DNA from: DASSHA01 sp035693145
GTDB taxonomy: Bacteria; Chloroflexota; Limnocylindria; Limnocylindrales; CSP1-4
Length of the DNA: 26,726 nt
Assembly: GCA_035693145.1 (NCBI GenBank)
Contig: DASSHA010000170.1
Span: 1 to 26,726 of the forward strand
Direction: 5' to 3'
Below are positions 15,510 to 23,490 of this stretch, one piece after another. Every line of letters begins with the position of its first letter. Position 1 is the first letter of the stretch. Below the pieces are notes generated by a model, which saw nothing but the letters and a program-made list of their open reading frames with translations, was not told the DNA's origin and ran no database searches. Position numbers and translations under genes: made by a program.

Positions 15510-17168
15510 TCAACCGCCCGGCCGCCAGGGCTGGATTCCAGCGGTTCGATCGACGATCGCGAAGCCGTCGGCGCCGAGCGGCTCCTCGGCGCTCCATTCG
15601 CCGTCCGGCCATTGGACCCGCACCGTCGCCTGCTCGGCGGTTCCGAGCCCGAAGTGGACCCAGCCGAGATGGCCGCTCGCATGGCCGCCGCCGATCACGA
15701 GCTCGCGACGCATGACGGCGTCGCCCGCGCGGACCTCGATCCACGCACCGATCGCGCCCGCGTTGGGGCCACCCTGGCGAAGCTCGAGCTCGATCCAGTG
15801 ACCCATCGGCGCAGACGCCTCGCCGCTGCCCGCGCCGAGGTTGCGCCAGAGACGAACGGCGTCGTCGACGTTGACCTCCACGAGGTCGAGAAGCCCGTCG
15901 AGATTGAAGTCGACGAGCGCCGCGCCCCGGCCCTTCCCGAAGTTGAGGATTCCGGCCGCGTCCGCTGACTCCACGAAGGTGCCGTCGGGCCGTCCCAGGA
16001 GCAGGTCGCTGGGGTCGCGTGTCGCGAAGTCGGGCTGGTCGTCGACGTTGCCCTTGGCGATGAACAGATCGGCGAGCCCGTCGTCATTGACATCCGCGAA
16101 CTCGTCATGCCAGGCGGTCGACGGCAGCGGGTCGCCGCCGGTGAACGGGCGCGTCGCGTTGACACCCCGCTTCAGGCCGATGTCGCCATATGTCGGGACT
16201 CCTGGTCCGGCCGTCAGCGTCTGGAGCCGGTTGGCGCCCTGCGAGGTCAGAAAGGCCTCCGGATAGCCGTCGCCGGTGAGGTCGTACGAGGCGATTCCCA
16301 TGCCCTGGATCTGGACGCTCGTCCACCCCTCGCCGGCCGTGTAGAGGCGAGGCGCCGCGCCCGGCTCCATTCGCCACAGCTGCTCCTCGCCGTCGCTCGG
16401 CAGGTAGTAGTGAAGGTCGTTGCTCACCCGGAGGTCCCTTCGGCCGGAGCGGTCCCAGTCGCTGAACAGCATCGACAGCGCGCACCAGCTCGGCGTGAGC
16501 GGCAGCGGATTCCCGTACCGGAGGCCGACCGGGCGCACGAGGACGTTGTCGTGGCAGAGGTGATGAGGGTCGTTGCTCGCCGGGTCCACGTAGTTGCCGA
16601 ACGCGAGCGTCGGCAGGGTCGAACCCGCCTCCCACGTCGCACTGAAGGCCATCGTCGGCGCATCGCCGCCATCGAACCCCCAGACCTCGTTGGCTCGCTC
16701 GAACCGGCAGCCGCCGAGCCCACGCAGGAGGACGTTCTCGCCGTTGCGCAGCACGACGAGGTCGGGCATCGCGTCGCCGTCGAGGTCGACGGGATACGCG
16801 CCGGTCACGGTGGTGAGGTCCGTGACCGGGCTTTGGAGGCGGACGAACCGCAGCGCTCCGCCGATCGGGCTCACGTTGCGGTAGAGGCCCGCGGCCGCGA
16901 CGCCGCCGGGGAGGAACACGTCCGGTCGGCCGTCAGCGTCGCAGTCGACGACCGCGACGCCACCACCGACCCCAACGTCGTCGTCGCCGACATACGTGTG
17001 GACGAGGCCAGCGGCTGCCGCCTCGTCGACGAACGTCGGCGGTTGCGGTGCTCGGGCTGACCGCCGTGCATCCAGGGCGCCCGCGCCGAACGCGAGCGCC
17101 CCGCCCGCGAGAGCGAGCACGCAGATCGCGAGAACGGCGAGCGCGGCGTGGCGTGGGACGTGGCTCAT
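15510..17168 (-). CDS. Exported FG-GAP/ASPIC_UnbV (CRTAC1-like) protein
   Basis: This 552-residue protein has an N-terminal hydrophobic signal or anchor (LAVLAICVLALAGGALAFGAGAL). A series of FG-GAP/VCBS blades follows, with calcium-loop motifs DCDADGRPD, DLDGDAMPD, DWDRSGRRD, DLTGDGYPE, DVNDDGLAD and DFNLDGLLD, predicting a beta-propeller of about six to seven blades. The last ~90 residues (HWIELELRQGGPNAGAIGAWIEV, then HFGLGTAEQATVRVQWPDG) are the ASPIC_UnbV domain (PF07593). The family is seen in enediyne clusters (UnbV/E4) and as CRTAC1-like surface proteins; no enzymatic role is settled. It starts 13 bases after the Gfo/Idh stop, so the two are likely co-transcribed. The gene converges on the UnbU-like gene with a 60-base gap. 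No complete enediyne cassette (PksE) is present. Confidence 0.88.
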   Translation of the reverse strand: MSHVPRHAALAVLAICVLALAGGALAFGAGALDARRSARAPQPPTFVDEAAAAGLVHTYVGDDDVGVGGGVAVVDCDADGRPDVFLPGGVAAAGLYRNVSPIGGALRFVRLQSPVTDLTTVTGAYPVDLDGDAMPDLVVLRNGENVLLRGLGGCRFERANEVWGFDGGDAPTMAFSATWEAGSTLPTLAFGNYVDPASNDPHHLCHDNVLVRPVGLRYGNPLPLTPSWCALSMLFSDWDRSGRRDLRVSNDLHYYLPSDGEEQLWRMEPGAAPRLYTAGEGWTSVQIQGMGIASYDLTGDGYPEAFLTSQGANRLQTLTAGPGVPTYGDIGLKRGVNATRPFTGGDPLPSTAWHDEFADVNDDGLADLFIAKGNVDDQPDFATRDPSDLLLGRPDGTFVESADAAGILNFGKGRGAALVDFNLDGLLDLVEVNVDDAVRLWRNLGAGSGEASAPMGHWIELELRQGGPNAGAIGAWIEVRAGDAVMRRELVIGGGHASGHLGWVHFGLGTAEQATVRVQWPDGEWSAEEPLGADGFAIVDRTAGIQPWRPGG

Positions 17169-17181
17169 CCCTGCACGGGCG

Positions 17182-18192
17182 TCAGCCGATCGGGGCCGCG
17201 GTCGTCCCGGCTGCGGCCGCGAAGACGGCCTCGATCACGCGCAGGTTCGCGATCGCATCCTCGGGCGAGGTCGGCAGCGGGCGGCCGTCGAGGACCGCGG
17301 CGGCGAAGGCCGCCGCTTCTACGGTGTACGGATCGGCAGCCGCGAACATGAGCGTCTCGGTCAGCGGGGCGACCGGGGCGTCACCGCCGGACGTCACCTC
17401 GACGACCGTCGGGCGGTCGGGCGGGATGTTGAACGGGATCGCGAGCGAGATCCGGCCCTTCGTGCCGTAGACGTGGACGCGCTGGTCGTCCTCCGAGCGG
17501 ATCGAGCACGTGAACGAGGCGAGCCCTGCATCGAACTCGAGGATCGCGCTCGTCAGGACGTCGACGCCGCTCGTCGGGTCTCGCACGATCGCGGACTCGA
17601 CCCGACGCGGCTCCCCGCCGAACAGCATTCGCGACAGGTTGATGCAGTAGCAGCCGACGTCATACAGCGCGCCCCCGCCGAAGGCGCGGACGTTCCGGAT
17701 GTCCGCCGCATCGTCGTTCCAGAAGCCGAACCACGACTGGACCGCGACGAGGTCGCCGATCCGACCTGCCGAAACGAGCTCCCGAACCGCAACCCAGGAT
17801 GGATGAAGCCGGTACATGAACGCTTCCATGACCCGAACGCCCTCGGCCTCGGCGACGTCGAAGATGCGCTCTGCCTCGCCCGCCGTCAGCGCGAGCGGCT
17901 TCTCGCACAGGACGTGCTTGCCGGCCCGGGCCGCGGCGATCGACCACTCCGCATGGAGATGGTTGGGCAGCGGGACGTAGACGGCGTCGACCTCCGGATC
18001 GGCGAGCAGCGACTCGTACGAATCATGGACGCGCGGGATGTCGAGCGACGCGGCGAACGAGTCCGCGCGCGCCCGGTCACGCGAGGCGACCGCGACGACG
18101 CGACAGCGCTCGGCTCGCTGGATGCCGGGAACGACCTTGAGCCGCCCGATCCGCGCGGTCGACAGGACGCCCCATCGCAGCTCGTTCGCCAT
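17182..18192 (-). CDS. Gfo/Idh/MocA-family oxidoreductase, possible D-xylose 1-dehydrogenase
   Basis: This 336-residue NAD(P)-dependent oxidoreductase begins with a Rossmann fold (WGVLSTARIGRLKVVPGI, residues 7-24), contains the family EKP motif at 97-99 (LCEKPLALTAGEAERI), and has MEAFMYRLHP at 122-131 and FGGGALYDVGCYCINL at 171-186. The EAFMYR/LHP and YDVGCY forms are those of the dimeric dihydrodiol dehydrogenase/NADP-dependent D-xylose dehydrogenase branch. That fits its place divergent from the xylose regulator and transporter, but the substrate is inference. The ATG at 18192 is preferred because AGAAGGG lies just ahead and the Rossmann fold starts at once. An upstream ATG at 18261 would add a non-conserved 23-residue leader. 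If it is a xylose dehydrogenase, the product xylonolactone would need a lactonase and dehydratases not in the window. Confidence 0.85.
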   Translation of the reverse strand: MANELRWGVLSTARIGRLKVVPGIQRAERCRVVAVASRDRARADSFAASLDIPRVHDSYESLLADPEVDAVYVPLPNHLHAEWSIAAARAGKHVLCEKPLALTAGEAERIFDVAEAEGVRVMEAFMYRLHPSWVAVRELVSAGRIGDLVAVQSWFGFWNDDAADIRNVRAFGGGALYDVGCYCINLSRMLFGGEPRRVESAIVRDPTSGVDVLTSAILEFDAGLASFTCSIRSEDDQRVHVYGTKGRISLAIPFNIPPDRPTVVEVTSGGDAPVAPLTETLMFAAADPYTVEAAAFAAAVLDGRPLPTSPEDAIANLRVIEAVFAAAAGTTAAPIG

Positions 18193-18220
18193 CCGCCCTT
18201 CTGGTCCTCCAGCACGCGAC

Positions 18221-18250
18221 TTGACACGGGCCGACGTCTTCGACGAGTCT
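18221..18250 (+). promoter_or_regulatory. Candidate promoter of the ROK regulator gene
   Basis: A perfect -35 hexamer TTGACA lies at 18221-18226. The -10 region expected near 18243-18250 is poor (ACGAGTCT), which could suit an activator- or repressor-tuned promoter. ACGAGT (18243-18248) recurs inverted as ACTCGT (18281-18286) over the start codon, and TCACAA recurs directly at 18252 and 18275. These could be operator halves, but short matches are expected by chance. Confidence 0.35.
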
Positions 18251-18284
18251 CTCACAACCATTTGGAAGAGGGGATCACAAACTC

Positions 18285-19517
18285 GTGACCGTTCGCGGCG
18301 TCCAGCTCGGCCAGCGGAGCGAGACGGTTCGCCGGGCGAACCTCAGCACGATCGTCCGCGCCCTGCACATCCGTGGTCCGCTCTCGCGGTCGGAGCTCGT
18401 CGCCCGTACGGGCCTCACCCGGAGCGCGATCCGGGAGCTCATCGGCGAGCTCGTCGCTTCCGGGCTCGCGTCGGAGGGCCCGTCGGCACCGCACGGGACG
18501 CCGGGCAGGCCCTCGCATGTCGTCCGCCTCGAGCCCGGTCGAGCGGTCGTCCTCGCGCTCGAAATCTCCGTCGACTCGCTGGCCGGCGCGGTCATCGGCC
18601 TTGGCGGGACGGTCTTCGGCACGGTTCGCGTCGACCGCTCGTGCGGCGACGATTCGGTCGAAACGGTCGTGTTCCAGCTGACCGAGCTGGCGCGCGACAT
18701 GCTGACCCGCCACGGAGGCGACACGCTCGTGGGGGTCGGAGTCGCGGTCGTCGGGATCGTGCGACGGTCCGACGGCCTCGTCTCGGTGGCGCCCAACCTC
18801 GGCTGGCACGACGCCGCGCTCGGATCCCGGCTCGCGGCCAGCCTGCGGCTGCCCGTCCCGGTCGCCGTGGCGAACGAGGCAGACCTGGGTGCCCTCGCCG
18901 AGCACCGACGTGGAGCGGCGATCGACGTCGAGAACCTCATCTTCATCTCCGGAGAGGTCGGCGTCGGCGGCGGGATCATCGCCGGCGGCCTGCCCCTCAC
19001 GGGCGTGGCCGGCTTCGGCGGCGAGATCGGCCATCTTCCCGTGAACCCCGACGGGCGCGCCTGCCGCTGTGGGGCGATCGGCTGCTGGGAGACCGAGGTC
19101 GGCGAAACGGCGCTCCTCGTGGGCGCCGGCCACGACCCGGGCGGGGGCCGCGCCGCGGTCGATGCCGTCCTTCGCGAGGCGGCCGATTCATCCGCATCCG
19201 CGCGATCGAGCCTCGCCCGGCTCGCTCACTGGCTCGGGATCGGTCTGGCCGGTCTCGTGAACGTGTTCAACCCACGGCTCATCGTCCTCGGCGGTCGGTT
19301 CGGCCGGCTCCATCCCTTCGTCTGCGAAGGCGTGGAGGCGGAGCTCGACCGCCGGGCGCTTGCCGGACCGCGCGCGATCGTCTCGATCGTGCCGACGGCC
19401 CTCGGGGATGACGCGGCGCTGATCGGCGCGGCCGAGCTCGCGATCGAACCGCTGCTGTCGGACCCGGCCAGCTGGCTCAGCTCGACGAACCTGCGTCCCG
19501 CCGAGGCGCGGACGTGA
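18285..19517 (+). CDS. ROK-family transcriptional regulator (XylR-type)
   Basis: This 410-residue regulator has an N-terminal winged helix-turn-helix (about residues 15-65, STIVRALHIRGPLSRSELVA then TGLTRSAIRELIGELV) followed by a ROK sugar-binding domain. The zinc-binding signature GEIGHLPVNPDGRACRCG is at about 246-263, with His250, Cys260, Cys262 and Cys267 as the ligands. The ATP-binding DxGGT motif of ROK kinases is replaced by LEISVDS near 92-98, so it is expected to sense sugar without phosphorylating it. Placement just before a xylose-type ABC transporter, and divergent from a Gfo/Idh gene, suggests a xylose-responsive repressor of these genes, as for XylR. The GTG at 18285 has GAGGGG 11 bases ahead. 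The effector sugar is inferred, not seen. Confidence 0.88.
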   Translation: MTVRGVQLGQRSETVRRANLSTIVRALHIRGPLSRSELVARTGLTRSAIRELIGELVASGLASEGPSAPHGTPGRPSHVVRLEPGRAVVLALEISVDSLAGAVIGLGGTVFGTVRVDRSCGDDSVETVVFQLTELARDMLTRHGGDTLVGVGVAVVGIVRRSDGLVSVAPNLGWHDAALGSRLAASLRLPVPVAVANEADLGALAEHRRGAAIDVENLIFISGEVGVGGGIIAGGLPLTGVAGFGGEIGHLPVNPDGRACRCGAIGCWETEVGETALLVGAGHDPGGGRAAVDAVLREAADSSASARSSLARLAHWLGIGLAGLVNVFNPRLIVLGGRFGRLHPFVCEGVEAELDRRALAGPRAIVSIVPTALGDDAALIGAAELAIEPLLSDPASWLSSTNLRPAEART

Positions 19518-19531
19518 GAACCGTTCCGCGC

Positions 19532-19552
19532 GCCGGTGGCGAAACCGCCGGC
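19532..19552 (+). terminator. Hairpin between the ROK regulator and xylF
   Basis: An 8 bp stem (19532-19539 with 19545-19552, one G-T pair) with a CGAAA loop lies 15 bases after the regulator stop. There is no T run, so it may be a weak or Rho-assisted terminator that separates regulator and transporter transcripts. I could not recognise a clear xylF promoter in 19553-19615. Confidence 0.45.
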
Positions 19553-19635
19553 TGAGCGACGAAGGAGGGTGTTAGCGTACAGACCGACATCGCGGACAGA
19601 TGGGCATGTGTTCCACAGGAGGAGGCGTTCCAGCG

Positions 19636-20835
19636 ATGATCATTCGAAGGGTTGCGGTGCTCGTGTCGGCGGCGGCCGTCGCGTTCGCCGCATGCTCCAG
19701 CACGCCGGGCACAAGCACGGCACCGAGCGCCAGCACGGCCGCGAGCGCCCCCGCGAGCGCCAGCACGGCGGCGAGCGCTCCCGCGAGCGCCGGCGCCTGC
19801 ACGGTCGGCGTGTCATGGAACAACTTCCAGCAACCGCGCTGGGCGGCCCACGACAAGCCGGGCATCCAGAGCACGGTCACGGCGGCGGGCGCGACCTACA
19901 TCGACGCCGACGCCAACCTGAGCAACGAGCAGCAGGCGACCGACATCAACACGATGATCTCGAAGGGCGCGAACGTCCTGATCGTGCTCGCGCAGGACAC
20001 CAAGGCCGTCCTTCCGGCGATCACGGCGGCAAAGCAGGCCGGCGTCAAGGTCATCGCCTATGACCGGCTGATCGAGGACCCGGACGTCCTCTACATCACC
20101 TTCGACAACGTCGCCGTCGGCAAGGCCGAGGCCGATGCGATCCTCAAGAAGGTCCCGACGGGCAACTACGTCCTGATCAAGGGCGACCCGGGCGATCCGA
20201 ACGCCTCGACCTTCCTGCCGCAGGGCTGGGACGAGGCCGGCCTCAAGGACAAGGTCGCCTCGGGCGACATCAAGATCATCGGCCCCGCCGAGGGCACCTT
20301 CACCGACGCCTGGAAGACCGAGAAGGCCCAGTCGAACATGGAGGCGATCATCGACCAGGCCAACGCGTCGAACCAGAAGATCGACGCGATCCTCGCCGAG
20401 AACGACAGCACCGCGCTGGGTGTCGTCGGCGCCCTGACGTCGAAGAGCTACGGCTACCCGCCGCTGAGCGGCCAGGACGGCGATCCCGCCAACCTGAACA
20501 ACGTCGCCCTGGGCAAGCAGTACGTCGACGTCTTCAAGAACGCCAACGAGCTCGGCAAGGCCGCCGGGGCCGCTGCCCTCGCGCTCTGCGCCGGTGGCGA
20601 CACGGCGAGCCTCAAGCTGGCCGAAGGCCTGGTTGCACCGGACGTCGCGCCGACTCTCGGCCTGTCGGCGCAGCCGTTCAAGACCCCCGGTGGCAACACC
20701 GTCGCGTCGTTCATCCTCCAACCGACGCCGCTCACCGCGGACAACCTCCAGGTGGCGATCGACGCTGGCCAGATCACCAAGGACGAGCTCTGCAAGGGCG
20801 TCGACGCCGCGAAGGCGCCGCCCGCCTGCAAGTAG
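19636..20835 (+). CDS. xylF: D-xylose ABC transporter substrate-binding lipoprotein
   Basis: This 399-residue protein begins with a lipoprotein signal (MIIRRVAVLVSAAAVAFAAC; likely lipidated Cys20), then a low-complexity Ser/Thr/Ala/Pro linker to about residue 53. The periplasmic-binding-protein type 1 domain follows. Signature stretches are YIDADANLSNEQQATDINTM, then AGVKVIAYDRLIEDPDVLYI and FDNVAVGKAEA, which are those of XylF, and ILAENDSTALGVVGALTSK later. It would bind D-xylose outside the membrane and hand it to the permease. E. coli XylF is 330 residues; the surplus is mostly linker. The ATG at 19636 is chosen over an upstream one at 19600 because it gives a clean signal peptide and has AGGAGGAGG about 10 bases ahead. 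Specificity for xylose over arabinose or ribose rests on motif likeness and the xylA neighbour. Confidence 0.92.
   Translation: MIIRRVAVLVSAAAVAFAACSSTPGTSTAPSASTAASAPASASTAASAPASAGACTVGVSWNNFQQPRWAAHDKPGIQSTVTAAGATYIDADANLSNEQQATDINTMISKGANVLIVLAQDTKAVLPAITAAKQAGVKVIAYDRLIEDPDVLYITFDNVAVGKAEADAILKKVPTGNYVLIKGDPGDPNASTFLPQGWDEAGLKDKVASGDIKIIGPAEGTFTDAWKTEKAQSNMEAIIDQANASNQKIDAILAENDSTALGVVGALTSKSYGYPPLSGQDGDPANLNNVALGKQYVDVFKNANELGKAAGAAALALCAGGDTASLKLAEGLVAPDVAPTLGLSAQPFKTPGGNTVASFILQPTPLTADNLQVAIDAGQITKDELCKGVDAAKAPPACK
19725..19791 (+). repeat. 30-bp tandem repeat in the xylF linker
   Basis: Two adjacent 30-base units (19725-19754 and 19755-19784) with two differences and a partial third copy encode SASTAASAPA repeated in the linker after the lipidated cysteine. 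Length may vary between strains by slippage. Confidence 0.8.
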
Positions 20836-20851
20836 CGGTCGCCGCGACCGC
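20835..20851 (+). repeat. Short hairpin directly after the xylF stop
   Basis: GCGGTCG (20835-20841) pairs with CGACCGC (20845-20851) over a 3-base loop; it begins on the last base of the xylF stop codon. It could shield the xylF message from 3' exonucleases. Confidence 0.5.
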
Positions 20852-20863
20852 AACGCAGCCATC

Positions 20864-20892
20864 TGCGCCCCCGGGCTTCGCCCGGGGGCGCA
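20864..20892 (+). terminator. Strong hairpin between xylF and xylH
   Basis: A perfect 13 bp stem (20864-20876 with 20880-20892) with a TTC loop is followed by GTTTCTCC. It lies in the 92-base gap between binding-protein and permease genes. In many sugar ABC operons such a hairpin partly stops transcription or stabilises the upstream message, so more binding protein than membrane components is made. Confidence 0.75.
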
Positions 20893-20927
20893 CGTTTCTC
20901 CGAGCGTCCTGATCGAGGAGGGCCGCC

Positions 20928-22252
20928 GTGGCGGACGTCGCGGACAGCGCACCGATTTCGAGGCAGACCGACGCGCGGCCGCCCGGCCGCACCGGGTTCC
21001 GAACGCTGTCGGCCCAGACGGAGATCGACCTCCGTCTGTTCGGGATGCTCCTCGCTCTCGGCGTCATCCTCTTCGTGTTCGACGCGCTCAGCGGCTGGAA
21101 GCTCGTCCAGCCCGCGAACATGGTCACGATGGCCGTTCAGGCCGCCGGGATCGCGATCATCGCGACCGGGATGGTCCTCGTCATCGTGTCGCGCAACATC
21201 GACCTGTCGGTCGGGTCGCTCGTCGGGCTCATCTCGATGAGCTACGCGCTCTGGATGACCGACTGGTTCCCGCGGATCCTCGGGATCCCGGCCGACGTGC
21301 CATTCCAGTGGGCGCTCGCGCTCGCACTGGGCGTCGCCCTCGGCGCCGGCGTCGGCGCGATCCAGGGCTTCATCATCGCCTACGTCGGCGTGCCGTCGTT
21401 CATCGTCACCCTGGGCGGTCTCCTCTCGATCCGCGGCCTCGTCTGGTACCAGTCACACGGCGCAGCGGTGACGGGGCTTGACCCGACGTTCCAGCTGATC
21501 GGCGGCGGCTCGCTCGGATCGGCCGGGGAGACGATCACGTGGCTCATCGCGATCGCGGGCTGCGCCGCCACGGTCGCCATCCTCTACAGCCAGCGTCGGC
21601 AGCGGCGTCGCTACGGGTTCCCGACCCGGCCCGTCTGGGCAGACGTCCTGCTCGGCGCCGTCGGCAGCGCCGCCGTCCTCGGGCTGGCCTGGTTCGCGAA
21701 CAACAGCTTCTACCCGAAGCTGCTCGCCGACCAGTACGCGCGCGACCATGGGATCACGCCGCCGCCAGGCGGCCTCCACATCCCGACCGGGTTCCCCTAC
21801 CCGATCCTGCTCCTCGTCGGGGTGACGATCGTGATGACCTGGATCGCCAGGCGGCGGCGCTTCGGCCGCTACGTCTACGCCTACGGCGGGAACCCCGATG
21901 CGGCCGAGCTGGCCGGCATCAACACGCGCTGGACGATCATGAAGACGTTCATCCTCATGGGCGTCCTGTGCGCGTTCGCAGCCGCGATCGCCGCCGGCCG
22001 GCTCAACGGAGCCACTCTCGACATCGGGACGAGCTACGAGCTGTACGTCATCGCCGCCGCCATCGTCGGCGGCACGTCGTTCGCCGGCGGGGTCGGGACG
22101 ATCCCGGGTGCGGTGCTCGGCGCGTTCGTCATGCAGTCGCTCGCCTACGGCCTGAGCTTCGTCGGGGTCAACTCGCCGGGCCAGAACGTCGCGGCCGGGC
22201 TCGTGCTGATCCTCGCCGTCGGCTTCGACGCCTACAACCGCCGGCGCGGGTC

Positions 22253-22256
<4 letters not shown>
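20928..22256 (+). CDS. xylH: D-xylose ABC transporter permease
   Basis: This 442-residue BPD_transp_2-type permease has about ten hydrophobic segments. Signature stretches include IIATGMVLVIVSRNIDLSVG near 80, IAYVGVPSFIVTLGGLLSIRG near 150, GRYVYAYGGNPDAAELAGIN near 320, and VGGTSFAGGVGTIPGAVLGA near 385, all typical of XylH and related ribose/xylose permeases. It forms the membrane channel for the sugar held by XylF. The long loop between segments (about 220-305) is present as in XylH. The start is GTG with GAGGAG 7 bases ahead, and the stop shares ATGA with the ATPase gene. E. coli XylH is 393 residues; the extra length is an N-terminal polar stretch and the central loop. Confidence 0.92.
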
Positions 22257-23068
<812 letters not shown>

Positions 23069-23120
23069 CGCCTCGGCGGTCGAGCCGCTGCTCGGGCCGG
23101 GCATCGGGACGCGCGCCCGC

Positions 23121-23456
23121 CTATTCGACCGTCGTCGCGTCGAGGGTGTGCGCGCCTGCGCACTGGCGCTCGAGTGGCAGCCAGGTCAGGGTCCCGGAAA
23201 CGGTAAGCGAGTCCCCCATCCTGATGAGGCTGCCGTCAGGTCTGCGCAGGCCAGTGGAATCGGCCACGTCGTAGTCAGCCGGCAGCTGCCGAAGCCAGTA
23301 GCGGTCCGTGCCGTTCGCGCCCTGTACGTCGACGTAGAGGCAGTGGCCGTCGGCGCCCACGAGGGTCCCGGTGACCGTCGCGGTCGCGCTGCCGCAGCCC
23401 GAGACGAGGAGCGTCGTGCAGATCCCGACGCAGGCCGCGAGCCAGAGGCGTTTCAC
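23121..23456 (-). CDS. Small predicted lipoprotein of unknown function
   Basis: This 111-residue protein starts at a GTG (23456) with a lipoprotein signal, KRLWLAACVGICTTLLVSGC, so the mature protein would begin with a lipidated Cys and Gly-Ser. The mature part (about 90 residues) is mostly beta-strand by appearance: VTGTLVGADGHCLYVDVQG, then SLIRMGDSLTVSGTL and a Cys before the end. The paired VTGTL/VSGTL pattern hints at a small OB-like barrel, which is only an impression. An ATG at 23522 in the same frame would overlap xylA and put 22 polar residues before the signal, so I prefer the GTG, although its Shine-Dalgarno is weak. It lies 34 bases after xylA on the same strand and may be co-transcribed. 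No known family recognised. Confidence 0.6.
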   Translation of the reverse strand: MKRLWLAACVGICTTLLVSGCGSATATVTGTLVGADGHCLYVDVQGANGTDRYWLRQLPADYDVADSTGLRRPDGSLIRMGDSLTVSGTLTWLPLERQCAGAHTLDATTVE

Positions 23457-23490
23457 GCCCGCGGGCCGCTGGAGCGCCGGTCCGGACTGG

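Noticed and set aside
13794..17168. Enediyne biosynthetic gene cluster
   Set aside because: Only UnbU- and UnbV-like genes are present; no PksE, thioesterase or UnbL-type gene is in the window.
19569..20063. Reading frame from a GTG before xylF, with an AGGAGG ahead of it
   Set aside because: It continues as Arg/His/Gly-rich sequence out of frame with xylF; no plausible leader peptide stop before the xylF start.
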